A stretch of 64,000 nucleotides of DNA from Cohnella rhizoplanae (lineage in GTDB: Bacteria; Bacillota; Bacilli; Paenibacillales; Paenibacillaceae): positions 186,001 through 250,000 of the forward strand of contig NZ_CAOJCN010000005.1 in assembly GCF_948329515.1 (NCBI RefSeq), read 5' to 3'. Shown here piece after piece: positions 8,855 through 17,530 of this stretch (positions are counted from its first letter, which is position 1; each line of letters opens with the position of its first letter). Both the position numbers and the translations under genes were made by a program. A model generated the notes under the pieces. It did no database searches. It saw nothing but the letters and a program-made list of their open reading frames with translations, and was not told where the DNA came from.

Positions 8855-9079
8855 AAAGTAACACCGGAAAGCGTTACTTTCCGTACTTGGGCGATGACCT
8901 GGGGTCCAGTAACGCCGTATAGCGTTACTTCCGTGCTTGGGCGATGACCTGGGGTCCAGTAACGCCGTATAGCGTTACTTCCGTGCTTAGGCGATGACCT
9001 GGGGTCCAGTAACGCCGTATAGCGTTACTTCCGTGCTTGGGCGATGATCTGGGGTTAAGTAGCGTTGTATAGCGTTACT
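8855..9079 (+). repeat. 50-bp tandem repeats, each holding a palindrome
   Basis: The segment GCGATGACCTGGGG recurs at 8891, 8941, 8991 and 9041, giving an exact 50-bp period. Each unit contains AGTAACGC, six bases, then GCGTTACT, which can fold into an 8-bp stem. Hairpins lie at 8855-8880 (variant), 8908-8929, 8958-8979, 9008-9029 and about 9056-9079 (degenerate). No gene lies between 8788 and 9280; apart from this array and the terminator at 9230 I see nothing else in that stretch. Confidence 0.9.
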
Positions 9080-9229
9080 CGCCCCCTCGAAGACGCATGT
9101 TTCAGGTCAAGTATCACTGATCAGAATCTTTTCCAAGGTCCAGGATGCTTCACCGGCAAAGCAACGCTAATCACATCCTCTTGACCGCACGCAGGTCCAC
9201 CGATACTCGCTGTGGCTCTCCCATACGCG

Positions 9230-9266
9230 GCAAAGACCCGGCTTCGTTCCCGAGCCGGGTCTTTGC
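9230..9266 (-). terminator. hairpin terminator of the tyrosinase-like gene
   Basis: GCAAAGACCCGGCT (9230-9243) pairs with AGCCGGGTCTTTGC (9253-9266), a 14-bp perfect stem with a 9-base loop. It lies 15 bases beyond the stop of the minus-strand gene at 9281. Confidence 0.75.
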
Positions 9267-9280
9267 TGCAGTTCAATTCT

Positions 9281-10114
9281 TCACCCCGCGGACCGCTTGA
9301 TCTCTTGCCACCTCAGCTTGCCGCCGACGATTCTGCCTTCCCGCCACTTGCCGTCGGTCCGGCTATAGTACAGCACCTCGCAGCGCCCGTCCCCGTCCGC
9401 GTCCCATACGCGCAGGAAGCGCGCGTCGGGTTGCCTCCCCAGACTGTCGCCGTCGCCGACGAGTCGCCAATCGAGATGCGCCGGATGAACGTGAGCCCCG
9501 CCTGTCGCAGCGCCGCTGCCCAGCCACCACCGCCCGCTCTCCGGCTCGTAACGGAGCGTCTCCGCCCTCTCCTCAGCCTCTCCGGCGCGGGCGTCCGCGC
9601 GGGCGGTGAAGCGGCCGCCCCAATCCAGCATGCCCTGGTTGACGCGGCCAGCCGCCTCCCAATTGCGGTACCAGCCGTCGATCATGCCGTGGATGTTGTA
9701 GAACACCGTGTTGCGCGGAGCCACGTCGAAGTCGTTGATATCCGGTTCGCCATATACCGCCGCGGCCGTCTCGTGGATACAGCCGTGCAGACCCGAGGCC
9801 TCGATGAACAGCCCCAGCTCGTCTGCCGTTCGAAACGACTGCGGCTGCATCACGATCCTCGCCTCCGCGGACCGGTCATAACACGGCGCCCGGCGAATCT
9901 GCTCCGGCACGCCCTGCCATGGCGCGACCAGCGACGAATCGTACCTTTGCCGGCCGTACCAGTCCAGCGCCCTGCGGATGAACCCGCGATGGAATTGCAG
10001 GAACTGCGCCCCGTATCCCGGACGCAGCTGCTGCGGATCGCTGACATGATGGGAATGGTGCCAATTCATATGTTCTTCCAGCAGATCCGCCGGAAAGTTC
10101 GCTATCGTCGGCAT
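9281..10114 (-). CDS. tyrosinase-like type-3 copper protein with FG-GAP-like tail
   Basis: A 277-residue protein. Residues 15-50 (HMNWHHSHH ... FLQFHRGFIRRALDWY) look like the CuA site of tyrosinases. Residues 110-147 (LHGCIHETAAAVYG ... NTVFYNIHGMIDGWY) look like CuB and fit the tyrosinase pattern F-x-x(2)-H-x(3)-D, though the usual DPx before the Phe is missing. Residues about 235-270 (WDADGDGRCEVLYY) resemble one FG-GAP repeat. No signal peptide is visible. The ATG at 10114 has GGGGAGG 9 bases upstream. Whether it oxidises phenols is unknown. Confidence 0.68.
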   Translation of the reverse strand: MPTIANFPADLLEEHMNWHHSHHVSDPQQLRPGYGAQFLQFHRGFIRRALDWYGRQRYDSSLVAPWQGVPEQIRRAPCYDRSAEARIVMQPQSFRTADELGLFIEASGLHGCIHETAAAVYGEPDINDFDVAPRNTVFYNIHGMIDGWYRNWEAAGRVNQGMLDWGGRFTARADARAGEAEERAETLRYEPESGRWWLGSGAATGGAHVHPAHLDWRLVGDGDSLGRQPDARFLRVWDADGDGRCEVLYYSRTDGKWREGRIVGGKLRWQEIKRSAG

Positions 10115-10235
10115 AACCGCACGCCTCCCCGCGCCTTTGCAGCCGAACGGGCTGCAGGGCATTCGCCTTGTTTGCAGTCATCATATGCGGGCGGCGGGGC
10201 GTATGGTGAATCCGTCTATGCGGTACGGAGCTGCG

Positions 10236-11318
10236 TCACTCGATAATCTCGATCTTCCGAAGGCGGTAGATCTGGTAGAGATGCGTCACGATGACCTTCA
10301 GCACCGCGTAGCCCGGCACGGCGAGGAACATGCCCAACAATCCGAACAAGCTCCCCACGATGAGCAGCACGATAATGATGGTGAGCGGGTGAATGTCGAG
10401 CTTCTTGCCCATGATCTGCGGCGACAGCAGCCGGTCCTCGATCTGCTGCGCGATGAGGATGACGACGATCGTCCAGACGACCTTCCACGGCGAGTCGATG
10501 AACGCGACGATCACGCTCGGCACCGAACCGATCAGCACGCCGACGTACGGAATGACATTGAGGAAGGTAAAGACGATCGCGAGCAGCAGCGCGTATTTGA
10601 GCCCGATGATGAGGTAACCCGTCAGCATCATGATGCCGAGGCAGATGCTAACCAAAATTTTGCCTTGTATGTAGGCGCTGAGCGCCTTATCCATTTCCAA
10701 CATGATCGACTTCGCCTGCTCGTCATGCCTGTCGGGAACGGCCTTGACGACGTAGTCCGGCACCTTGTAGCCCGTCTTCAGCATATAATACGCGATAAAC
10801 GGAACCGTCGAGAGCAGCAGCACGAACTGCGAGATCCAGCCCATGATCTTGTTGAACGCGTTGCCCGTGTTGGAAATGACGCCATTCACCAGATCCGGAA
10901 TGCGAGAGGTAAGGTCGAACTTCGGATCGTTCAGATACTTGGTCGCCCATTCGTACTGCTGGAGCTTATTCACCTGATCCTGCGCCAACTGGACGAGCTG
11001 CGGCACGCTGTCGATGAGACTGTCGATCTGTTCCCGTATGATGGGTCCGACCAGCATGATGAAAAACGCAAACAATGCGGCCAGCGCCAAGTAGACGATT
11101 GCGATCGCTGTCGGCTTGGTGAGGCCCCTTTTTTCCAACACGCCCACGACCGGCCGCAGCAGATAGTACATGATCGCGGATAACAGCATCGGCAGCAGCA
11201 GCACCTCGAGCACCGTCACGAGCGGGTTGAAAATAAACCGGACCTTGGAAGCCAAAAAGATGATGAGCAGTACTACGATGATGCCGTAGCCAATCCTGAA
11301 ATACTTGCCTTGAGGCAT
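10236..11318 (-). CDS. AI-2E family transporter (YtvI/YueF-like permease)
   Basis: A 360-residue membrane protein with about eight helices. Two are near the N-terminus (GIIVVLLIIFLASKVRFIF), a pair lies near 65-90, a soluble segment at 95-165 carries QLVQLAQDQVNKLQQYEW, and the C-terminal bundle contains FLNVIPYVGVLIGSVPSVIV and the PLTIIIVLLIVGSLFGLLGM signature. Family members export AI-2 or act as Na+/H+ antiporters; the substrate here is open. The ATG at 11318 is chosen because the hydrophobic family N-terminus starts there. A TATAAC-type -10 lies about 25 bases upstream. Confidence 0.9.
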   Translation of the reverse strand: MPQGKYFRIGYGIIVVLLIIFLASKVRFIFNPLVTVLEVLLLPMLLSAIMYYLLRPVVGVLEKRGLTKPTAIAIVYLALAALFAFFIMLVGPIIREQIDSLIDSVPQLVQLAQDQVNKLQQYEWATKYLNDPKFDLTSRIPDLVNGVISNTGNAFNKIMGWISQFVLLLSTVPFIAYYMLKTGYKVPDYVVKAVPDRHDEQAKSIMLEMDKALSAYIQGKILVSICLGIMMLTGYLIIGLKYALLLAIVFTFLNVIPYVGVLIGSVPSVIVAFIDSPWKVVWTIVVILIAQQIEDRLLSPQIMGKKLDIHPLTIIIVLLIVGSLFGLLGMFLAVPGYAVLKVIVTHLYQIYRLRKIEIIE

Positions 11319-11386
11319 GGAGCCCACCGACCTTCGAAAAGTTATAATAAAGATATAACCTTCGTCGGCCGGCGGGAAACTCCTTC

Positions 11387-12163
11387 TTACTCGAGAGGCA
11401 GACCTGCCGCTTTGCGAATCTCGTTGGCCAGGCGGTTGAACTCTGTCTTGTCCGTCTTCGTCGTCGCCGCGAACCAGGCCGCAGACAGGAACTTGATGAT
11501 CTTCTCCGCGTCCTCTGCCTTCATCGTAATTTCCTCCTCCTCGTCGGGTTCGGGATTCGTATTCGGATCCGGATCCGTATTCGTGTTCCACCAGCCCTCG
11601 TTGCCGTAGGAGTCGTTCAGGTCGAGCGCGATGCCCGCCACCGTCGTGTCGATCTTGTATTGGTAAATGTTCGCTTGGTCGCTGCGCTTGCCCCGGCTCC
11701 AGGCGTACGTCTGCCAGAAATGCGTGCACGCGCCGCGCTTGGCCATCTCCTCGACGACCGCGTAGGAGCCGTAGACGCCGGTCCGGTAACCCGTGACCTG
11801 CTTGGACGCGGCCTTGAGGTATGCCTCAATGGCGTCGTAATCCTTGGGCTGCGCGTCGTAATCCACCGCGAAGTAGATCGCCGTGCCCTTGGGCTGGCCC
11901 AGCGCCAACGCTTCCGCGTAGGCGGCGGCGCCGTCGTTGCGGCCCGCGTCCGCCCCGCTCGCCGCGCGGCTTGCCGTCGTCTCAAACACCGAGACGATCT
12001 GCATGCCGGCAGCCGTGATCAGCCTCGCCTCGTTCGCGGTCATCCGCTTCCAGGCGTACGATGACGGCACCAGGTAGCGCGCGGCAAAGGAGTAGCCGGC
12101 GGACGCGAGCGTCTTGGCCTGCGCGGCCGTGACGGGCGTGGCTTTGTCGATGCCTTTGGCCAT
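11387..12163 (-). CDS. DUF1906 (glycoside hydrolase-like) tail-locus lysin
   Basis: A 258-residue protein. Residues 1-195 form the Rv2525c/DUF1906 glycoside-hydrolase-like TIM barrel, with acidic residues in MAKGIDKATPV, IYFAVDYDAQ and IALDLNDSYG. An acidic linker (DPDPNTNPEPDEEEEI) joins it to a C-terminal helix bundle of about 45 residues. Such proteins are common endolysins in Paenibacillus phage clusters, acting on peptidoglycan from inside the producer; activity is inferred. The start has AAGGAG upstream. It is the last gene of the tail operon, just after the holin. Confidence 0.85.
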   Translation of the reverse strand: MAKGIDKATPVTAAQAKTLASAGYSFAARYLVPSSYAWKRMTANEARLITAAGMQIVSVFETTASRAASGADAGRNDGAAAYAEALALGQPKGTAIYFAVDYDAQPKDYDAIEAYLKAASKQVTGYRTGVYGSYAVVEEMAKRGACTHFWQTYAWSRGKRSDQANIYQYKIDTTVAGIALDLNDSYGNEGWWNTNTDPDPNTNPEPDEEEEITMKAEDAEKIIKFLSAAWFAATTKTDKTEFNRLANEIRKAAGLPLE

Positions 12164-12314
12164 GGAGGGTGGCTCCTTTCTTGGATGCGTTAATAAGCGC
12201 GTGGGTGGAGTAACGAACGGGATAAGATAGTACAGGTTGTATCTTATTCGGGGATTGGTGGTGGAGGTCACGGCGCTCGTCCTACGGTTACCGTTCTATC
12301 GAGGAAAAGCTCGA

Positions 12315-12845
12315 TTAACTCGTATTCCGTTTCCCGTTTGATTCGGGGTCGACGACTGGTTCATCTTCCTGCTGGTTGAATTGCTCCAGTCTCTTGGTGA
12401 TAGATACGGGCAACGTGACGCCGAGCGCGCCGAAGTTCTCTACGAGGCTCAATCCTTCTCTACCGACGTAAAAATAGATAGCAGCAGTCCTGAACATTGG
12501 CACTCCGGGCTGCAGCCAATCATCCAACTGGGCCGCGAGTGCGATTACTGCGAGAACCACGATTTTTCGAATGCCGCCCCAATACAGCTTATCCGAATTC
12601 AAGTTGTGATTCTTAATCGCAGCGGCGATGCCGCTTGCGTAGTCCAAGACAATAAGCGTAAATAGCACTTCCAACGCTTTGTCCCATCCACCTAAAACTG
12701 AAGTGAGAAGCATGCCGATAGCCGCCCCCATTCCGCCCGCGAATGCCTCCTTGCCGCCGGTCGCGGCGGCATACCAGGCGTTTGATAGTAGAAGTTTCAG
12801 TTGGTTCAGGTTCAACCTCCCCTTAGCCGTTCTTGTCGCCTTCAC
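12315..12845 (-). CDS. phage holin family protein
   Basis: A 176-residue protein of the toxin-secretion/phage-lysis holin family. Hydrophobic segments occur near residues 35-55, 60-85 (LEVLFTLIVLDYASGIAAAI) and 98-118, with the conserved pattern LDY.SG.AAA...L.S....GG..K followed by a charged C-terminal tail. It would form the membrane lesion that lets the lysin reach the wall. The GTG at 12845 is chosen because AAGGAG lies 5 bases upstream. It sits between the fibre and lysin genes. Confidence 0.85.
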   Translation of the reverse strand: MKATRTAKGRLNLNQLKLLLSNAWYAAATGGKEAFAGGMGAAIGMLLTSVLGGWDKALEVLFTLIVLDYASGIAAAIKNHNLNSDKLYWGGIRKIVVLAVIALAAQLDDWLQPGVPMFRTAAIYFYVGREGLSLVENFGALGVTLPVSITKRLEQFNQQEDEPVVDPESNGKRNTS

Positions 12846-12853
12846 GTTACTCC

Positions 12854-15115
12854 TTATAACTCGGCGTCTGCAGTCCACTGAAACTCATAAGTCTCATTAC
12901 TGCCCCAAGTTCGATTGACAAACATACTAAATCCGCCTTCGCCTTGATTGAAGTAATTTACCGCTACATCATTTGACCCGCCTATAAGCCACATATTAGC
13001 TGCACCTGTAGATGGTGAATAAACATTAGGGATAGCAGTAATACGCTTTTTAACCCTATACGGTATTACACAAGGAACTATTAAATTTCCGCCTGAACTT
13101 TGAGTGCGCTTAGAAATCGCACCAAGCCAGGCACCTCCGCCGGCCGTACCCGGAGCTACGCCCATATTATAGCTTTTTTCAAAATAACGCTGACACAACT
13201 CCAATTCGTCTGCGAAAGTGCGCGGCTGGAATGGAAGTGCGACGTCGCCTGAACACAATTGAACTTGGGCGATGTCAATTGTGCCAGATCCCCGAAATGT
13301 CTCTGCTCCCACTGCGCTTACGCCTACGGATAAGTTTGCACCCCAGGCGATATAGAATCTCAATATTAATACATCATCGTTGTTTGACCCGAATGTTTTA
13401 CCAACTAGACTGTTGGTGTTAAATGTAAACGTGTATTTTGTCCATCCTGAACTCATTGTCCACGACGTGCCGGTTAGAGTCTCTAGTGGACTGGGAGAAC
13501 CTCCAGTACCATAAGCCTGATACATAATTACGCCTATTTTCTTGCTGGTAATTGAACTCCGCGCCCAGAAGGAAACCGTAACTTTCTTTCCCATTCCACA
13601 GAGGTATCGGGTACCAAACTCGATATTTTGATCAATGGTGTATTCAGAATTTGCACCAAAAGACGTGCCAGCTCCCGACGGTATAATGCGAAAATAATAG
13701 GATGCTCCAGGAATGTCCCCCAAAATCACCCCCCTACTCACTGTGATAGAAGGCATCGTGCCACCATCGGGGTTATATCCACCATTTTTCCAGCGATCAG
13801 AAAAATATGAATATGGTAAGCCAGTAAGGTTTGTTCCGCGTTGCCACACGTCAAAATTACCGTTAATGAGTGCTTGACGGGCCATGCCATAGGGCAAAGC
13901 ATCAACATACTGTTTTGTTGACGCACCCAACGCTACTGTGGGGTCAGACGACAATACAAGAGGCCCGGTCATCGTATCGCCATTGAGCTTTACGGCATTT
14001 TCGAGCGTGGTCCGGGGAGTGGAGTACCAGTTCGCCTTGCCTGTTATGATCTTGATCATGTTGCCGATCTGTCCAAACAATGTCGTAAGCGGGCCCGATG
14101 AACCAGCACTTTGGGCGATTCCGTCGTTGATCGTACGATTACCAATAACCGTATCAGTTGCGCTATTCGTTCCGCCGGCTCCCGTGGCCACGTCGTCGAG
14201 CTTGATCTTATCTGCTGCACTCATGAATCCTGCCGCGTTAGTCGTAGCCGCAGTGTGAGCGGCGCCCCCGGTTCCTATATGTGCGGTCAAATTGCTTTGA
14301 ACAGCATTCGCCTTGCTCGTAGCATCGCTTGCCGCCGTAGCAATCGCGGCATCCACCGTATCCTTCCGCGCGATATCACCAGCTGCGGAAGGCGCCGCTA
14401 CCTGCGCCCGCCCGGCGCTGTCGCGCGCCATCATCGTCGACGCCGTCGGCGCGGGTACCGCGCCATGCGCCGTAGTCGCGTCCACGTGCGCTTTAGTCGC
14501 TTCCAGCGTGATCGATGGGCCGGTGAGGGCGCTGGATTTGCCGGTAATCCCTTTCACCAAGGTGAATAGGCTGGATAACAATGCAGTTAGGGTTCCGCTA
14601 ATACCCGGCGTCACCGAATCCGTCACCGTCCGATTCCCTATCACCGAATCGTCCGCCGCGCCTGTGCCGCTCGCCTGAGAGAACGTTAACGCGGTCGTAC
14701 CCAGCGTCACGACGCCCGCATTGCTGAGCACGAAGCCCTTTCCTGCATTCATAGTCCCTTCCCGTACATACACCAAAATGCCAGTCGCCAGCTTCGCGGA
14801 CGAATCAGCATCCGCGGCCCGCACCCAGGCGCTTGCGGCTGCCACGTAGATCCCATTCTGGCTGCCCGTCGTCTGGTTCTTGACCAGCACCCGGTCGCCC
14901 GCAGCGAGCGACACGCCGTCGACCGTCTGCAGACCTGACAACGTCGTGTTGCTCGCCGTCGCCGCGCGAACGCTGCCATTCGCCCCTTTCAACGCCATTG
15001 CGGCGTCGATCTTGTCCCAGTTGTCGTTCAGCATCGTCTGGATATTGAACGTATCCGCGCCGTCCGTCGCCGGGTTCTTCTTCAGCAAGTTCAGAATGCT
15101 CGTAAAAATAGCCAT
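12854..15115 (-). CDS. tail fibre / receptor-binding protein
   Basis: A 753-residue protein that follows the YmfQ-like baseplate gene, the usual fibre position. The N-terminal 40 residues (FNIQTMLNDNWDKIDAAM) resemble baseplate-attachment ends. Residues 41-150 carry a module with GDRVLVKNQTTGSQNGIYV, common in phage fibres. A motif D(S/T)VIGNRT occurs twice, near 156-194 and 321-363, as a duplicated shaft module. The region after about residue 410 (LINGNFDVWQRG) starts a jelly-roll-like C-terminal domain typical of host binding. The DNA for this C-terminal part is much less GC-rich than the rest, suggesting exchange of the specificity domain. Confidence 0.85.
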   Translation of the reverse strand: MAIFTSILNLLKKNPATDGADTFNIQTMLNDNWDKIDAAMALKGANGSVRAATASNTTLSGLQTVDGVSLAAGDRVLVKNQTTGSQNGIYVAAASAWVRAADADSSAKLATGILVYVREGTMNAGKGFVLSNAGVVTLGTTALTFSQASGTGAADDSVIGNRTVTDSVTPGISGTLTALLSSLFTLVKGITGKSSALTGPSITLEATKAHVDATTAHGAVPAPTASTMMARDSAGRAQVAAPSAAGDIARKDTVDAAIATAASDATSKANAVQSNLTAHIGTGGAAHTAATTNAAGFMSAADKIKLDDVATGAGGTNSATDTVIGNRTINDGIAQSAGSSGPLTTLFGQIGNMIKIITGKANWYSTPRTTLENAVKLNGDTMTGPLVLSSDPTVALGASTKQYVDALPYGMARQALINGNFDVWQRGTNLTGLPYSYFSDRWKNGGYNPDGGTMPSITVSRGVILGDIPGASYYFRIIPSGAGTSFGANSEYTIDQNIEFGTRYLCGMGKKVTVSFWARSSITSKKIGVIMYQAYGTGGSPSPLETLTGTSWTMSSGWTKYTFTFNTNSLVGKTFGSNNDDVLILRFYIAWGANLSVGVSAVGAETFRGSGTIDIAQVQLCSGDVALPFQPRTFADELELCQRYFEKSYNMGVAPGTAGGGAWLGAISKRTQSSGGNLIVPCVIPYRVKKRITAIPNVYSPSTGAANMWLIGGSNDVAVNYFNQGEGGFSMFVNRTWGSNETYEFQWTADAEL

Positions 15116-15135
15116 GCGATTAGCCGCTCCCTTCC

Positions 15136-15708
15136 CTATGCATCCAAGAACGGCGCGAAGTCCGTCAGCGGATGGCTCTGCATTTGATTGATCGTCAGCC
15201 CGTTAACCTCGTTAACGGTCAAGTACCTAAAGGAATAAGACACGGCGAGGTGCGCGGGCACGATGGCGTTCAAGGCATCCTTGATATCGTCCAGGTTAGG
15301 CGGCCGCCCGACCGTATCCACGAACCGAATCGTCACCGTACAAAGCGACGGCTGCTGCGTCACCTCGATCGAGCCGTTGTCGAACGACTCGGCCACGCTG
15401 CGCATTAAGGCAACCGTCACCGTGCCGGTGCCCCGAAGTTTGGACTTGACCAGACTTCGCCGCTGATCCAACGGTTTGGAAGGATCCGTAGCGATGCCTA
15501 GATCGCTCTCCCAGCGATTCAAACCCCACGTTGCCGTGTCTACGAAAAATTGCGCCAGCGTCTCATCCAACGCGCGCTGAAGCTGGTCCATCTCGATACC
15601 CTGCGACTCCATCAGCGAGCGCATGACGCGCGAGGAAGCATAGTAGCCCGGCAAATAGCCGAGCATCTGCTGCCCCCTGGCGCTCGTCATCGTTAATGCT
15701 TCAGACAC
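15136..15708 (-). CDS. xkdU: YmfQ/DUF2313 baseplate protein (XkdU-like)
   Basis: A 190-residue protein of the YmfQ/DUF2313 family, the Mu gp48-like baseplate component that links wedge to fibre. Recognisable segments are GYLPGYYASSRVMRSLMESQG at the N-terminus, DTATWGLNRWESDLGI in the middle and the beta-rich end VTIRFVDTVGRPPNLDDIK. The GTG start at 15708 lies inside the end of the baseplate J gene (8-base overlap), showing tight coupling. Confidence 0.87.
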   Translation of the reverse strand: MSEALTMTSARGQQMLGYLPGYYASSRVMRSLMESQGIEMDQLQRALDETLAQFFVDTATWGLNRWESDLGIATDPSKPLDQRRSLVKSKLRGTGTVTVALMRSVAESFDNGSIEVTQQPSLCTVTIRFVDTVGRPPNLDDIKDALNAIVPAHLAVSYSFRYLTVNEVNGLTINQMQSHPLTDFAPFLDA

Positions 15709-16816
15709 TGGCGTTCACCGCCCCAGGCACTGCGACTTGACCGATTCCAACCGTCACATTGGAAGTTCCGCCGCTCACGGTCAACTCCGAAAGGTCTACG
15801 ATGGCCGGCACGTCGAGCAGCAGGCTGTTCACTTTCGAATAACGAACGACGGAATCGGCAAACGCAAGCGACTTCAAATACACCTTCATCGTCTCTTGAA
15901 TTCCCGACACGGCCTGCGCGAGCGTCCAGCCGGCGCGGAGCGTTAGCTTCACGCCGATGACAATCGGCAGTTCGGTAGGCGCAGCCACGACTACGTTCGC
16001 GCCGATCGGCGCCTTGCCCGCTCCCGTGCCCGCCGACCCCGGCGCGATCACATCCTGCACTGCAGCCACGATAGCCGCGGAAGCCGCGCGCTTTTCCAGA
16101 TCCAGCACGTATACCTTCACCGTTCCCGGCCCGTTCCACAGCGGCTGCACCTGCGCGCCACCGACGCCATCAGTCTCAAGTGCCCATTGCAAATAGTCCG
16201 CCCGATTGCCGCTCGTACCCGGATTGCGCACTTTAAGCAGGTAGCGCTCCAGCAGCGACGCATCGCTCTCGGTCTCGGCGCCTCGGCTCATCGCCGCAGC
16301 GTTCGCGATGCCCGTCACGCCAGGCACCGGTTCCACCAGCACAGCGATCGCCCCGGCCGCGATATTGCCCGAAGAGCCCGCCTCGACAGCCCTAACGCTC
16401 GCTTCGACTAACCCGACGCCGCCGATCGTCACCGCTTCAATCGTCTCGAACTCCACCGAAGGCGTCGAAGTCACTGCATCTGCCGCCGTAGCCACGCGTG
16501 TGCCCGCCGGCACCACGACGCCCGACGCGCCCGCGAACGTCACCTTTCCCGTCGCTCGCTCCGCCGGGCGCCGCTCCACGCCATGCTCGCCGCATCTCAG
16601 ATCCAGATAGGCGCCGAAAGCCGTCGTCGCGAATCCGCGCCGCAGCACCTCTTGTGCCCAGCCCGCCGACAAAAACAGCTCGTACGCCGCGGGCGCGAGC
16701 GCGTCCCAAATATACGAGCCCTCGGCCTTGTCCACGTCCGCCGGGATCCGTCCCAGCATGCGAGCCAGAATGCTCTCTTCCTTTTGCTCCGTCAAATAAT
16801 CCGGCAACGCCGTCAT
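15701..16816 (-). CDS. xkdT: baseplate J/gp47 family protein (XkdT-like)
   Basis: A 371-residue baseplate wedge protein of the J/gp47 family. Typical segments are EGSYIWDALAPAAYELFL, the RCGEHGVERRPA motif near residue 78, VPAGTRVATAADAV and SDASLLERYLLKVRNPGTSGN. It forms the peripheral baseplate that drives sheath contraction. The ATG at 16816 overlaps the stop of the preceding gene by one base (TGATG); a GTG three bases earlier is also possible. Confidence 0.92.
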   Translation of the reverse strand: MTALPDYLTEQKEESILARMLGRIPADVDKAEGSYIWDALAPAAYELFLSAGWAQEVLRRGFATTAFGAYLDLRCGEHGVERRPAERATGKVTFAGASGVVVPAGTRVATAADAVTSTPSVEFETIEAVTIGGVGLVEASVRAVEAGSSGNIAAGAIAVLVEPVPGVTGIANAAAMSRGAETESDASLLERYLLKVRNPGTSGNRADYLQWALETDGVGGAQVQPLWNGPGTVKVYVLDLEKRAASAAIVAAVQDVIAPGSAGTGAGKAPIGANVVVAAPTELPIVIGVKLTLRAGWTLAQAVSGIQETMKVYLKSLAFADSVVRYSKVNSLLLDVPAIVDLSELTVSGGTSNVTVGIGQVAVPGAVNASV

Positions 16817-17280
16817 CACAAGTTCACCACGCTTCCCTCAATCGTTCCCGCTTCGTCCCGTACACTGGTCACCGAGCAGGCAAAGCTGCAGGTGTCGCCT
16901 TGCCATGCAAAAGTAAAACCTTCAACACGCGCCGTCCGCGGATCGGCCAGCAGTGTCTCCGAGGCGATACGCGCGATCTCGCTCTCGACCGCCGCACGGG
17001 AGAGACCGAGCCCGATGAGCGACTCGAACTCTTGCCCGTATAGCCGGGAATAAACGAGATGGCGGTATCGCTCGGTGGCGAGCGCTTTGCGGCACCATTC
17101 AAGCCATGCTTCGGCATCTTCGGCAGCGCCCGCGATTTTTCCCGTAGGCGTCAGCACGAACTCTCCCGCATCGAAGTCGAACCGCCAGCTCCGGCCGAAC
17201 GACGCGCCCGAAGCCTCCGGCCCGTCCGCCAGAACTTCTGCTGCGATCGTCGCCGCCGGAAATAAATTAGCCACCGGCAC
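16816..17280 (-). CDS. xkdS: DUF2634 protein (XkdS-like, gp25-like baseplate)
   Basis: A 154-residue protein with the DUF2634 pattern: SWRFDFDAGEFVLTPTGKI, then EAWLEWCRKALATERYRHLVYSRLYG, then GLSRAAVESEIARIASETLL and DPRTARVEGFTF. In PBSX and related tails this is the gp25-like wedge subunit. The start is GTG, overlapping the end of the DUF2577 gene by 14 bases. Confidence 0.9.
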   Translation of the reverse strand: MPVANLFPAATIAAEVLADGPEASGASFGRSWRFDFDAGEFVLTPTGKIAGAAEDAEAWLEWCRKALATERYRHLVYSRLYGQEFESLIGLGLSRAAVESEIARIASETLLADPRTARVEGFTFAWQGDTCSFACSVTSVRDEAGTIEGSVVNL

Positions 17281-17530
17281 TCACCACCTTGCACACGACG
17301 ACCGCCTGACTGCCGCCGGCAACCGATACCGCGAGCACCCGATCCCCGGGCACCAGCTGCAAGCCCTCCGCTTGCAAATAATCCGGCATTTCATATTTAA
17401 AAGAGTCCAGCTTCAAGCCGGCCCCCGTCATCGTCCCTAGTTCGGCGGGTATGCCCGCCACTTGCTTGGCCGCCACCCGGTTCATGCGGCTCTCCAGCGC
17501 GGCGGCCAGCTGTTTGTAAGGATCAGCCAC
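17267..17530 (-). CDS. xkdR: DUF2577 protein (XkdR-like)
   Basis: An 87-residue protein of the DUF2577 family found next to the hub genes of PBSX-type tails. It has the beta-rich core LGTMTGAGLKLDSFKYEMPD and LVPGDRVLAVSVAGGSQAVVV, an OB-like fold probably near the spike. The GTG start at 17530 is preceded by GAGGAGGG and overlaps the end of the hub gene by 8 bases. Confidence 0.87.
   Translation of the reverse strand: MADPYKQLAAALESRMNRVAAKQVAGIPAELGTMTGAGLKLDSFKYEMPDYLQAEGLQLVPGDRVLAVSVAGGSQAVVVCKVVSAGG

Noticed and set aside
8855..9079. CRISPR array at the 50-bp repeats
   Set aside because: The whole unit repeats without variable spacers, and no cas genes are present.
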